This document shows, in pieces, positions 31,407 through 43,975 of a DNA stretch of 64,000 bases. Each line of letters begins with the position of its first letter. The stretch's first letter is position 1. Under the pieces are notes generated by a model that worked only from the letters and a program-made list of their open reading frames with translations, had not been told where the DNA came from and did not search any database. This DNA is from Whalleya microplaca (lineage: Eukaryota > Ascomycota > Sordariomycetes > Xylariales > Xylariaceae): NCBI GenBank assembly GCA_022497155.1, contig MU385767.1, forward strand, positions 1 to 64,000. Direction: 5' to 3'. Both the position numbers and the translations under genes were made by a program.

Positions 31407-34130
31407 GTTATTTTCTGGTGTTGGAATTTGGCAAGAGAAGAGTTCATCAATAGTTTGTTGTTGCTCAGAGGCCCAAAGATACGCTCGTTGCAACCGGAGA
31501 AGCAGGAGGTGGTCAACAGTCAGCTCTAGACATAGAACCAAGGACATTCGTTTAAGTTAATCTAAAACAAGAGGCATACCATATAAAACTCATTTCTGAT
31601 AAGTCTGCTTCTCTAAACTGCACACGAAACATGGCCATGAGAATGGTCTATGCAAGGGAAATTGCCGAAAGTGCGCTCGCTTATACTCACAAGACTAGAA
31701 ACAACGGGCATCTAAGATACAAGTTAGAGATGGCCAACGGCTTTACGTACGGATACATACTAGCATTGGCTATTTCGCCTCCTCACGCTCAAAGGGTTAG
31801 TACCGGTATATGTTGGTATAATTAATAACCTAGTATCCCGGTTGTCGAATAATGGACAGACAGTTTACTGAATCGATATATACTGATGCAAATACGTAAA
31901 CGAATATATGAATGGTATTTGAGGGTAGCCGGATGACTCTACGGCTGGCTAGGCTAGTGGTTAGATAACCTCTCCAGAAAAGGTAATCAACTGATACTTA
32001 AGCTCCGCGTTTTTCAACCATGGTCTCTTTTTGCGCAGTTAGTTTCGCCACCAAAACTTGTAATCATTCGCTGCTATGGCGGCAACGTTCATCTCGAGAG
32101 AAGGGTCTTCAGGCTCTTTTGTGACATCAGCGTGGTCGTCCCTCTGTCTTAGACCCTCTGGTGTCTTGGCCGGCATCACCAGGAGAAGTCTTTTTTTCGG
32201 GTGTCCTCTACCAAGGACCGGAAGTCTCCCGCTTGGTCGTTCCGACAGCTTAGTTTGAAGTAACTGCTCAGGCTCTTGACGGCAGTTTCTGATTTCAGAT
32301 AGTCCCTTGATTTATGCCAAAGAAAAACTCTAATGACGGTGGTCGCGCCCCATTAGCAGAGATGAATGATGCCATAGTAGGTAGCGTGCCGATTGACCTC
32401 AATCTTCTAAACACCTGGAGTACGTGGTTCGACGAGGTCTCAAAGAGAGTATATACATAAAACAGTCCGGTAATATAGCCGGGGGGTGGCCACCAGTAGA
32501 GAGGCCCAGACTAGTATTCCGTATCTGCGATACGAGTTGAATTGAAATAGCTGTTCAATTATACAATCAGACGTTACACCTAGGTTACAGATAGGTGAGA
32601 CTGGTTGTGTCATTTCACGGATATTTATTATCAAGAATCATATAACGAAGTCATACTACTACAAACCAGCAAAAGGTAGGATATGCTCTTGGGGGCTAGT
32701 GTACCTAGATATACGTAAGTACGGCCAGGTACCGTGCTACCTACGACTCCTCACAGTTTAATAATGTAACACCTACTAGTCACTTTGAAGCGCTTCAAAT
32801 TTATTTGCGTTGCTCTCAATCACCGATTTGATGCTTCTAGATGTGAGACGTATGACCTATACGACTTTTACAGTAACTGCACCACCAGTGTCCGGTTACG
32901 AACTTACTTTGTACATGTAGAGAAGGTCTGGTAGCTACTTATATACTTAAGTACATAACAGGTACGAAGTAGAATTCAGGTGGTTTAAACCCTTGCAGGG
33001 CTAAGACAACCTTAGCGTACTTGGGAACTAGAGCCAATCAGATCATACGTAAATCTCCACAGCGGGAACTAGCACTATCTCCGGGATCAAGCACACTGAT
33101 AAAGAAGTTCGAACTCATGTTCGTGCATACTACCTAGGTACTTACATATCTAGGTACCTTTACCTCATAGATGCGCAAGCGTCTACTGCAATAGGTACAT
33201 GTACCAAGGCTAGCATAAGGTACATACATACATACACATTTATGTATTCTAGAGGTCTCCTCCTCTTTCTCCTCCTTCTTCCCTACCTCTTATACGATCA
33301 CGGGGCACGCCTCGTAACATCCATTGATTAAAATTGGTGATTTGTGAATCAGATTGTTCGCACTGTCTCGGGTTACGTACTGGTGGTTATCGACATGGAT
33401 CCTTGACCAATGGCCAGTTCCGAAACAAGCAGTTCGTATGAGATAATAGGCAATTGATCCAATCAGCTTCACCACCAGCGGGCGCAGCTGATTACCTCGG
33501 ATCGTCAGGGGCCTCATTGATGCGCGCATACAGTTTACCTCAGAGAGTAACTATCACAATACTGACTTCTCCATACTACGGATTACAAACGTAGGTATAC
33601 GATACAATACAACAGATATATTTTGTATGGTCTGTTATGTTGCATCTTCTTTTTTTTCCCCTCTCAGCCTCATTCTGACCTGACCTGACCTGACCTGACA
33701 GCCCTGAACCAACAACGTACTGCAACGGGGGCATGGTGCTGTCGGCCAATTGTAACTGATGTACTCCGTATGCGTGACCAGAACCCCCTTTTGCTTCTAT
33801 CGTCAGCGGGTTCAGCCGGTTTGGCAGAACATACTCTCCCTTTCTTCTTCTTCACTCTTCACGCGACCATTCACTCTTTCTACACCATACTCCTCCCCCC
33901 ACGATCATTCAAATTGCAGCAGCTGCTGGAAGTCACTCATTTCAAGTCGATCATTTCTCCGAAGGAAAAGAAGGATAGAACCGGAACAGAACATTGCACA
34001 CGCATACAAATAGATAAAACTATACGATACATACCAAGACTTGATTGATTCATTGAAGAACAAACAAGCATCGCCAAGTCAACTACGCTGCGCCAAGGAC
34101 GCGAATCGCCGAATCGTCGAAACACCAAAA
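31407..34130. other. Gene-poor intergenic DNA rich in TAGGTAC words
   Basis: About 2.7 kb with no supported gene. From 32690 to 33250 words such as TAGGTACC, GTACCT and TACATACATA recur. At 33673–33700 a short tandem of CTGAC-type units (CCTGA repeated) precedes a T/C-rich leader of the next gene. Confidence 0.5.
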
Positions 34131-34727
34131 ATGTATCTCCGCTATCTTCTGACGCGGGAGACCGATCCCGACAAGTGCCACCCGTCCGCCAACGTGGATC
34201 TGTGCGAGAAGCCGAATGCAGCCTCCAACACGACGGGCATCGTCGTTGGCACCACATTGTAAGCAAACCCCACTCCAACAGCAGATATAGGTTTATATAT
34301 ACATATCCATCAATATGTACGTATGCTGACCGATCGCGTCGTGGCATGTTACAGCGGCCTCCTCGTCTCCGTCACCCTCGGCACGCTCCTATTCCTCCAT
34401 CTGAAGCGGCGGCGTCGCGACGCGCGCGAGTGGCCCAAGGACAACCAGGAGCTGGACGACTACGGCCTCGCGCCCGAGCGGCCCAAGAACGCGCCGAGCC
34501 CAAGCACGAACGCGAACGCGGGCGCCAAGCCGAGTAATACGTACCGCCCGCCGCGCGTGGACCCGGACGACAACGACGACGGCCACCTCCCACCGCCCGG
34601 CCGCAAGAACCGAGACTCCCTCAGTTCGCTGGCGAGGTCACTGAGGGGGAACCCGGAGGCGTACAAGCCGCGGCCGGACGACACGTCGCATGACATGAAG
34701 CCTACGGAACCGACCAGTCAGCTGTAG
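34131..34727 (+). CDS. Single-pass membrane protein of unknown function
   Basis: Two exons. The N-terminal part (MYLRYLLTRETDPDKCHPS, then DLCEKPNAASNTTG) carries two cysteines and is probably extracellular or lumenal. The intron (donor GTAAGC at about 34260, acceptor before CGGCCTC) lies within the only transmembrane segment, joining GIVVGTT to GLLVSVTLGTLLFLHLKRRRR. The positive run after the helix predicts a cytoplasmic C-terminus. That tail is about 100 residues, hydrophilic, Pro/Asp/Arg-rich and likely disordered, ending KPTEPTSQL. Architectures like this are common among uncharacterised conserved fungal membrane proteins. No enzyme domain is visible. Confidence 0.72.
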
Positions 34728-36044
34728 GAAGCGGCGGCGGTCTGATAGGGCGAACGAATGCGATAGATGTAGAGAGGACAGGAGGGGAGAAAGGAAGAAG
34801 AAAAAAATTAAATAAATCATCAATTCTTACAGAATCAATGCCGTCCCGATGGAGCTGTCGCTCTAGGAATCCACTGGTTGGTTATAAAACCAGGTCACGG
34901 GAGCAGTGAAAGTATCCTCATGCACGCTTGCAACGCGTCTCGATACCATTAGTCAGACTCTGGGATGGCGACAGCCATAGGCCATTTCATATTGGCGTTC
35001 ACATGATTGCGCCGACCAGTATCTGCGTTCTCTGGCTCGATACAGAGAAGTCGAGGAGGGCACATCAGCTGGAATTAGTGATTATGGAGGTTCGTCTTGT
35101 ACGTCCGTAGGTGTTCTCCAACCATACTATGACCCTACAACGATAAAGGAATGAGGTATGAGAGGGACGGCAACGCACCTGAGCTCCATTGGAGAGCCCT
35201 TGGTTAGGTATAGAACCAACCCTATGGTACAACACTCCATGTATTTCCCGAGCTAATATGTCCTGCTAGACGAAGCAACGCTCTAGCCTATAAATGCAAA
35301 AGTTGTTACATCCTTCTAAATACCATACGTGCCTGTTCAATGTTCTCTGGCTAATCAGCTGCTGCCTAATATTACAGGTCTCGTTATATCCTACCTATTA
35401 TAGGATCCCTCATCCAGCTCATGTAGTTCATCCCAGACCAGACAATCGAACACGAAATCAAGAAATGTGATCCCTCCAATCCGAATACATCATCCTGGGT
35501 GCTACATCAGCGTCAATGTCTTATTAAGGATGAAAGGGCGCCTGCCATCATTACTGGCCATCCGTGAGACACGCTATAGCTGTCGTATAAGTGAGGCTTA
35601 GCTAGCCCAAAACGATCGGGTCGAAGTAACAGCTAATGCTGGCTGGGCTCGGCCTAATGTCTTGAGAATATCGCAACCATAGCCTCAGTGTACTGTGCTT
35701 GCTACAGAAGAAATGGTGAGCGAGCACTTATTAGGTAAGATACACTGCGAAGTGCGGTGCTGTATTATAGCTTAAGACCATCTCATGTTGAGGTACCGGC
35801 AGAGCCCCTTTACATATATGTATAGGTGGCAGCGCTATAGGGCGTATCTGAACGCCACCACCGTCTGAGTGCGCATTAAGCTGATCCCACCGCCGATTAC
35901 TAGACAAAGACAGACGCATTTGAGAGAAGTCGAATATTCAGTGTTCTTGCCAATATGATCTCATTTACAGCATCAAGTAAACATCCTGAACAGTAATCCA
36001 TAGGAAGTTTGGAAGCATATTATGTATCCTAGTAAACATAAATC
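34728..36044. other. Intergenic, no gene seen
   Basis: About 1.3 kb between the membrane protein gene and the 3' end of the STAND-like gene. Short open frames only; no repeat of note. Confidence 0.5.
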
Positions 36045-38168
36045 TCACTCCAGTTCCCCTTTACCAAGCTGACCTTCCATATGTCTGGCGAACCGTATAT
36101 GGCTAAATTTCTGCCCAGTCCGAGGTTGCGGAGCCATTGATAGGATGGAATCTTCATCGACAGCCTGCCGCACGATGGTAGTTTCCGAAGGGCTGGTGAT
36201 CAGAATCTTGAATACGCATTGTATCGTCTCATCGCACGTCAAGTCCAACAAATACCTCAGCACTTGGGCCATATCCTCCAAATATTGTTCCCGCTCATAG
36301 TACCGAATCCCATCGACCAGACAGAACACTGGAGCGTCCTGCGGAATTCGACGCAGTAGCCACCCGAATAGATTGCATAGCTGTCCAATGTCGCCTACTT
36401 TGATTAGGTTAAGGTTGATATCACTTCCCGGAGGTCCAGCTTCAGTCATTCTCTGACTCAGGAGCTGTGATACCAGACTCTTGATCATTCCACGCCCGCC
36501 AGAAAATGCATCATTACTACCAATATGACAACCGCAGAAATATACCAACGAGTAAAACCGTCCAGTATTCCTAATAGCCTGCAGGAATGAACAGCAAAAT
36601 AACGAAAGTCCAGAGATATAGTGAGTTCCCTTGAAGTCCCCGTGTACCAGTAGCTCTCTTGATGTCGGCGCTACTGTCCATGCGTGGAATTTTGGAGCTC
36701 TTAGGACTAGCTCGGCACGCGCCCGGTCTTCAGCTGGGATTGACTCTTTTGATCGCATGATCCGTTCTACGTCGAAGATATCTAGCTGTGGTGTATTTAG
36801 TAGGGTCAGTAGGCTTCCTGGCGAAGTTGGAGCCGCTTCTATATCAGCCAAGTTATTTGGGGTGTGAGCACGGTAAAAGCTGACTTGTGCAGCCAGATAT
36901 AGATTGTGCTGCTTCAGCTTTTCTATTTCGACTTCACCAAGCAAGTCAGCATAGTGACCTTGAGAGTTTCACGGCACTGCTCACCTTGTTGCTGTCTCTC
37001 GTTCAACAAGTTGCGTTCTAACTGTTCTAGGAGATTCTTCATTTCATTCTGAGTATCCGCAATCTGTTGCTGCTTATCTATCATTTTAGTCAATTTTAAC
37101 GAATCTGTATGAAGCAAATTAGAAGTCTTCGTAATGTTGTTACAATGTGCAGTCTCACTATCATGAGTATTCTCCAGCACTCTACGATTTTGCCACATGT
37201 TAGAGCTATGTGCCTGATGGAGAAGATGCTCGCTGCTATATCGAATTTGTTCAAGGCTCTCAGTTAGAGCTATTTGGTATTCTGCTCCATTAAATAGGGC
37301 CGATATAGTTTTTAAGGCTACGTCAACTATATCAACGGGAGTCCCCTAAAATGGAGGGGCCGCTTGTTGCGCAACTTACCCAGGTGTCGCGTGTAGTATC
37401 CAATTACCTCTTCAACTGCCTTCAGAATGGACGAAACCAATCTAATAGAAGCTGCGATAATGTTCCCATCGTTTGAGAACATTGCTAAATAAGTCTCAAT
37501 ATCCTCAAAGTGCCGTTCAAGGTTATTCAGGCTCCTTGCAACGTCTTCTCGGACTTCAATGCTTCTTTTTGCGGCCTTCATATATGTCAGTTGATGATTA
37601 TTTCATCACTCCAAAGTGGTCTGACATTCGTAATTATCTCTAATGCCCCCAATACTGGTGATGCATACTCAATGTTTGGAACTAGCGCCATGGTTTGTTG
37701 TATTGGCTGAGAATACTCGGCGAATTTGCGGAGACTCTTTTTCAAGCCGCCCCGAAGTCCCTTGGAGCTCTCAAATACTTGGCGAGCCTCTTCAAGGATA
37801 TCGTAAACATCATTCCAGTTCGCCAGCGATCGAATACTTCGGCCAGACTCGCAGCGCCCTTTGGGCTCAATCGGATATTGGGTTTTGAAGTCATTCATAC
37901 CAGCTGGGAAAATGCTAGCCCAGAATATCATTCCATCTAGAGAAGAAGGCGGAGGTCTTGGTGTCTCGTCGAATTTTGTCGACTGGGAGGTGGGCGTCTG
38001 CATTTGTAGATCTTTCTGTGCGATAGGCACATATGCTCTTAGACTCGAATCGAATCGCGTGGGCGGGTTTTTAAAGGCCTCGTGATACTCGTACATCCGA
38101 TTATCAATGAAGTCGATAGCTAGCGACCGCGCATCTATCCCAGCTGAAGGAATTTCTGGGAATGGCAT
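36045..38168 (-). CDS. Fungal STAND/NLR-like protein without a classical P-loop
   Basis: Four exons (phase-1 introns at about 37379–37327 and 36984–36932, and a phase-0 intron at 37625–37576) give about 655 residues. The N-terminal half is helical, with the pattern ALVPNIEYASPVLGALEIITN followed by a segment like those in fungal STAND N-terminal domains. A likely coiled coil follows (MIDKQQQIADTQNEMKNLLE, Gln/Glu-rich). The C-terminal half has LLVHGDFKGTHYISGLSLFCC, then FYSLVYFCGCHIG, GMIKSLVSQLL and APVFCLVDGIRYYE, which look like the strands of a NACHT-type fold. However, there is no GxxxxGKS/T, so nucleotide binding is doubtful. It is transcribed head to head with a large AAA+ ATPase. Function unknown; possibly a non-self recognition or signalling protein. 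Confidence 0.62.
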
Positions 38169-38633
38169 CGGTCCTAAGAGTTCATGAAGCTTGAAGTATT
38201 ACCGACACTGTTTTAATGGGGGACATCACAGTGAGCAAACGACAATTCATGTGTCGAAGCCTAGTATAGCAACGTGGAGTCACTTTTTATGCAGGTAGTA
38301 TCAAACTTAGGCAATGATAACAGCCCCGACTACATAATAGTTGCTGTTCTTTTTATCTGCACAGCATACGCATCATCACAGTGGTATTATTGGTCTGCAG
38401 GCAATGTGATTTGCAGATATTGGACAGCACTACGTTAGGTAGCATTCACCCAGGAGGTAGTTGATACCTAGGTATGCATGTATGCATGCATGATATTGCG
38501 ACGTAAAACCAACAGAAAAGATGTATACATAAGCGGTATCCTCTCGTCACAGCTTCAACATCATTCTAATCTCAGGTTGTCCACTTTGTTAGCCCATGTT
38601 TTCTCTTATCCACGTTATTTTTTATGGATAGAT
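38169..38633. promoter_or_regulatory. Shared divergent promoter of the STAND-like and AAA+ genes
   Basis: 465 bp between two head-to-head start codons. Both genes must carry promoters here, which allows co-regulation. No specific operator was recognised. Confidence 0.45.
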
Positions 38634-41600
38634 ATGGCAGATTCGAAAGGAGAGTCCTCTGCGGGCCATGAGGCCTTGGAGATAAATACCCAAGGGCTGA
38701 TTCCTCAACGTACCCGTAGTACCTCTGATCCCGGGCCGCTTTACGGAGACATCAATCCAGACAATAGCTCCGGTTCATCAACCCCACCAGACCAGCCGCA
38801 GCTAAGATCCTGGGCCATAGATGTAGAAGATAATGTCATCAGGTATCCTGCCGTCCCTCGTTCCAGGAACGATAGAAGAGCCATGAATCAGTCGAATGTT
38901 GATTTTGCTGCCGACTACCTAGAACGCAGTCGTCGCGCCCAGGACAATGAACTCCATCACAATGATTTTCCACATAGATCAGTCAGCCTTGGCTCAACCA
39001 CGCCTACGAAACCTGATAACGATGTCAATGCTCAGGATATGATCCCTCAACTGAACTATGTGGATTGGGAATCTTTTAGATCGTTTTATTATTCGATCGA
39101 TCCTGATCCGTGGTCGCGTCTCAATATGGTGATGGATAACGTGGCACGTAACCCGAGGCCGGGGCCGAAGCTAATAAAGAAGTCGAAACTAAAGGAAAAG
39201 CAAAGTGAAGCAATATTCGCGGTCGATGTCCTTCTCGGCGAGCCGATCACATCGAATCATATCCATACATTGAGAATTCCGAACCACGAAAATGATCTTC
39301 GACACCAGCCTCTAAACAAAACCGAGGCAGCAGGGAATAAGCATCTCCCAAAACAAAAAGTTCCTGGCCTATGCCCTGTTCCCGATAGAATCCGCATCAA
39401 CTCTTCCCTTATTAGGCAGACTCTAGAGACAATTCTTGGTAGACCCCTCTACGACCAACCCAACAGACCAGTAATCATGCTTCGACCATATAGAATGCTA
39501 GTCCACTACGAAAAGGAGATTCGAGCCTCATGCCACAAACTCGAAACCAAATTCAATGATTCAGAAGGCTTGAACGGGGAAGCTGTTGTTAATTCCACTA
39601 AAGTTCATGGCGACATTGAATACAAAACATCAGCCGGTAACCCAGACGCCACAAAGTACGATAAGCTATGCTCGTCTACAGTTGCTCTATCTCATATCCG
39701 TTGTCTCCTCGAGTTTATAGATAACCACATTCTACCACGGGTCAAGCACGTGAACGATCCCAATTGTCAAAAGATCTTTTTCAAAGACCTTTGGTATTTG
39801 TTTAAGCCAGGAGACGAAGTGGTCAGCGACACAGGCGTGCAAGTCTTCCGAGTGCTCGGTGTGAATGGTGCTGGGCATCATTCGGTAATTGATCCCTTTC
39901 ATCGGTCGCAGTCAGATGATAGGCCCTTTTCCATCGACTGCGTTTCCATTGATTTTGATGGAAAGCTGCTGGGCCCAGTTCACCGCACGTTTCACATTAA
40001 TCAATTTGAAGGAAGCAAATCGGTGTCTTCTCTCCCAGTATATCCGTTCCACTTCCAAACCAATCCCAACGTTCGACAAAGACTCGTCCAAAGTCATCGC
40101 AGCTTCCCAAAGCATCAAGATATGAAAGGCCTTCGGGAAACTCTTATTTCAAGGGGTAGATTGTTTCTAGAAATGACGGGTATCAAACATATGCATTACG
40201 ACGGCTTTACGTATGACTATAAGGAGGAAATAGATAGTCAAGTTGTCATCGACTTCGAAGAAGCGTTCACAAGTGGTGAAGGGCAAGCTATTACAATGCG
40301 AGCGCCTTTTGAATCGAAGCCTGGCTGGCGGCCAAAGGTAATGAACCTGGTGGGTTGGTCAAACGACAATAGAAGGGCGCCAGAAGCTTGTAATCGTGAT
40401 TGTTGCCGGCACGATGACATCCATTTAGATGACTACGTGGATAGAGAACGTAGCCAGGGGTTCATGGATAGTTTAATCCCGACGGACAGTTCTACGATGC
40501 CCTCTCTTGCAATTTACCCTAGAGACCTGCATGAGGCAGATGAGAGTGAGCATCTAGTCACGGATGAGGAATTTCTCATTATGTCTCATTATGTGTATGG
40601 GTTTATATTTCAAACTCGGAAGTTCAGTAAGAGATACCCCAGGCCGCTAGTCCCGTATTCCCCGCTGTTATTTTCAACTTCGGTTCTAATAACACCTTTA
40701 ATATAGGGAAACTAGACGTCATGTACCTGTCTCAGGTGCATGGCTCTCAGAGCAGGATTGGAGAAGAGCAAGCCTATCCTCATAGCCGCGAACGGGCTTT
40801 TGATAAACTCGTTCTTCCGCCTGGACATAAAGAGATGGTCAAATCTCTGATAGTGCAGCACTTTAGAGACAAGCAAGCGGCGACAAGCGATGATGATTAC
40901 TCGGATCTAATTCGAGGCAAAGGTTCAAGCTTACTTTCACCTGTTTTCTAGACTGTCATGCTTATAATTTCTCAAGGGAAGGGCCTGATTATTCTCCTTC
41001 ATGGGGCCCCTGGTGTGGGCAAAACTACTACAGCGGGTCAGTTTATTGACTCTCCTTGCAACAGCCTATCATTACTAATGATGATTTTAGAGTGCGCCGC
41101 CGATTACTTTAAAAGGCCGTTATTTCAAATGACCTGCGGTGAGTGATCCTCACATATTATCTCCTGGAAATTATACTTATCTCAAAAAAGGGGATCTTGG
41201 AGTCTGGGCCTCAGACGTAGAAAAAGCTTTAGAAACGAATTTCGCTTTAGCAAGTAGATGGGGCTCTATTCTATTACTTGATGAAGCAGACGTATTCCTA
41301 GCATCAAGGTCGCCGACAGACCACGTACGCAACAGTCTGGTATCTGGTAAGTGTTATACAATCACATCTAACGCTGGATGATTTTGACATACGAAAGTCT
41401 TTCTCAGGGTTATGGAATACTACTCAGGAATCCTATTCATCACAACGAACCGACTTGGTGACTTTGATGAAGCATTTGCTTCACGAATCCATATGAGTTT
41501 GTATTATCCCCCTCTTGATCTTGACTCCACAACGGCCGTCCTGGGACTAAACATGAATCGAATTAAGAACCGCTTCCTCAGGGGGGGTAGGAAGCTGAAT

Positions 41601-42425
41601 TTAAATGAAGGACCAATATGTGTTTTTGCATCAGAACACTGGAGAAATAAACCAAAGGCGAGATGGAATGGCCGTCAAATTCGCAATGCCTGTCAAACAG
41701 CTCTAGCATTAGCAGAGTTTGAGGCACAGGGTGAAGATCATGAAGGTGTAGTGGACTCGACTGTCACGGTAAACCTCGAAGTCAAACATTTCCAAGCGGT
41801 GGCTAATGCTTACCTCGGCTTCGTGGAGTATCTGAAGGATATCTATGGGGTTCATGCAGACGAGAGGGCGCAGGAGCAGTTCCTTCGTGCCAAGAATAAG
41901 GAGCCAGAAACCCGACATTCTACAAACCCACTCCTGACACGAAATGTCTTTCCTGGAGCTCGACAGCTTCATACTGGTGGTTTGGGAAGCCACATTCCCT
42001 ATCAATCTACTCACGAAAGTATGAGTGGCACGGGACAGTTCAATCCGCCGTATTATGGCCAACCAATGACAGCTCCCCTTCAGCAAGAACTTCATATGCA
42101 ACCCACACACAATGCAGACGAGATTCCGGGGCTAGGCCGTGGATGGCAATCGAGTACTTCATCCGGCCCGCAACCCAGGTTCACGGAAAGTCCTCTATAT
42201 CATGCACAAAGTCTGAGCCAAAGACCACTACAAATACCGCCTTGGCAACATGATAGAATGTGGGCTTCATATCCGGTATCAATGACAACAGGCGAGCAGA
42301 GCCCACGTTTTGGCAATACCAAAAATCCAGCTGCACAAGACCAGGGACAGTATCCAGCGAGGGTCTTGTCAGAAGGTTCGAGATCCAATGAAACTAATGC
42401 CTTAGGCACTAGTGCTACCCAGTAG
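38634..42425 (+). CDS. Large fungal AAA+ ATPase with N-terminal DUF7025-like domain
   Basis: Six exons, all five introns in phase 1, giving 1,166 residues. Residues about 1–330 are acidic and disordered. About 330–660 contain LWYLFKPGDEVVSDTGVQVFRVLG and FLEMTGIKHMHYDGFTYDY, matching the conserved region that precedes the ATPase in this fungal family. The ATPase core has Walker A (HGAPGVGKTTTAE), Walker B (ILLLDEADVFLASRS), a sensor-like LFITTNR and the arginine segment FASRIHMSLYYPPL. Walker A and the following helix are split by two introns. The tail of about 250 residues is Gln/Pro/Ser-rich and disordered. The frame is open from an upstream Met at 38478, but the Met at 38634 (MADSKGESS) begins a more typical N-terminus. 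Such ATPases are often expanded in fungal accessory DNA; the substrate is unknown. Confidence 0.85.
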
Positions 42426-43630
42426 ATTGGAAGAGGCCAGTGACTAGCATATGTCTTGCTAGGAATCAAATTCTTAGTAGTATTAGGTAGTTAGAATAGG
42501 ATTATATGATAATAAAACCAGGCTAGTTCCGAAGTAACGTTTTCACAATGCATATGAATGGCATGTGCCAGATACTTGCACCCAACACCTCCCCCAAGAA
42601 AAACCCCCAAAAAGATAGCTCTCCAGCAAAGTTCTAATACTAAAAGCCCCTCATAGATCAGTTAGTTAATTTCAATACAACCCTTTATTTGATACTATTG
42701 AGGGTTGCATATGGTAATCAAGACTGGATTATCAAGACTTAATATCTCGATTTAACCGTGCGCTCAACATCTCGTTCCTATATTAAGTCCTTTACGTCGT
42801 CCGAGCTACGAATTATCTTACTCCAAAAACGTTCTGATCACATAGAACAATCATCACGGCCACCACAATTGCAAACGTACCAATGTCTCAATGTTATCTC
42901 TCTGTCTGCTCAACCTGAAAATACCCGCAAATCTAATGAGCCAGGGCAAAAGATCCTTTGTGTGGACGAAGCCCGTCCAGAAGATCGAGAGCTATGCGCT
43001 TCCCAACTCCAACTATATGAGACCCAGCACAGGCAACCCTGGTGGCGCCATCGAAACACCATTCGTCTGGACGGGTGAAAGAAATCGCGTTACTAAAAAT
43101 GAGAATTGTGCTATTCCTAATGGTAAGGTTAATTCAACATACCTACACGAGTCTTTCGTAGTACAAAAAGCCTAGTAGTGCTATCATCAGCCGTTTTATC
43201 TACACCGGCTATAATAAGGAGTTGAGTATTCGAAAGCTGAGGAGAAATAAGCCACGATGCCTAGCGTACGGTTTATCAGAGCTCATGCTATATGTTGATG
43301 TACATGCTTAGAAGTACTCACATAAAAAATAATCATATCACCTACCCAGCGTCAATCTCATATGAACGTTATACCTATCAATCATCTCATATTATAAGGT
43401 CTCTTGTTACTGTCAACTGTCACATAATGGGTACCCAAGTCTCAGTCGACGGGGTTTTATATTGTTCGTTATCTACATGAATGTCGACCCAATCAACCAG
43501 CCTCGAATTCCATCTACTCGTACAGCCCACCGTCATAGCTTGCTACCCCATGCTAACGAACCACATATGTATACACTCCATACTTAAACCCCACACTCCA
43601 TCCGGGGCCCCGACTACCGGGAACCCTCAC
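42426..43630. other. Intergenic with an unassigned small open frame
   Basis: About 1.2 kb, AT-rich. A 94-codon plus frame (42891–43175) encodes a peptide in which FVWT occurs twice, but no domain, splice support or promoter was recognised. It is left unannotated. Confidence 0.4.
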
Positions 43631-43975
43631 CTAGGAATCCTGCGACAGATACGCATGGGCGTTATCAACATCGATCTGCTCCGGGAACAACGGACCACCG
43701 CGCGCCTGCTCATACAAGGAGAGCTGGAATTCCGATATTGAAAAGCGGGCCGCGACTATGGACGCGACGGACTGGTACGCGTGCATGTCGTTCAGGCCCG
43801 CTCCCAGGTTGTATCGCTCGTTATGGAGGGCGATGACGAACTTAGCCATCTTCCAGCTGTCGATGAAGATACGCGGCTGGATCACCGAGGCGGCAGTGTT
43901 GGGGATCAAGGAGCCATGAATGAGCGTGAGAGAGGAGAAGGCCAGGAGGGTTTTGACGAGGGTTGATGGATGCAT
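43631..43975 (-). CDS. Small secreted protein of unknown function
   Basis: Intronless 114-residue frame with a good signal peptide (MHPSTLVKTLLAFSSLTLIHG). The mature part has IQPRIFIDSWKMAKFVIAL and ALHNERYNLGAGLNDMHAY. It has no cysteine, so it is not a disulfide-stabilised effector of the usual sort. No domain was recognised. It stands alone in gene-poor DNA near the AAA+ gene. A secreted fungal protein is the most that can be said, and a chance open frame cannot be excluded. Confidence 0.5.
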   Translation of the reverse strand: MHPSTLVKTLLAFSSLTLIHGSLIPNTAASVIQPRIFIDSWKMAKFVIALHNERYNLGAGLNDMHAYQSVASIVAARFSISEFQLSLYEQARGGPLFPEQIDVDNAHAYLSQDS

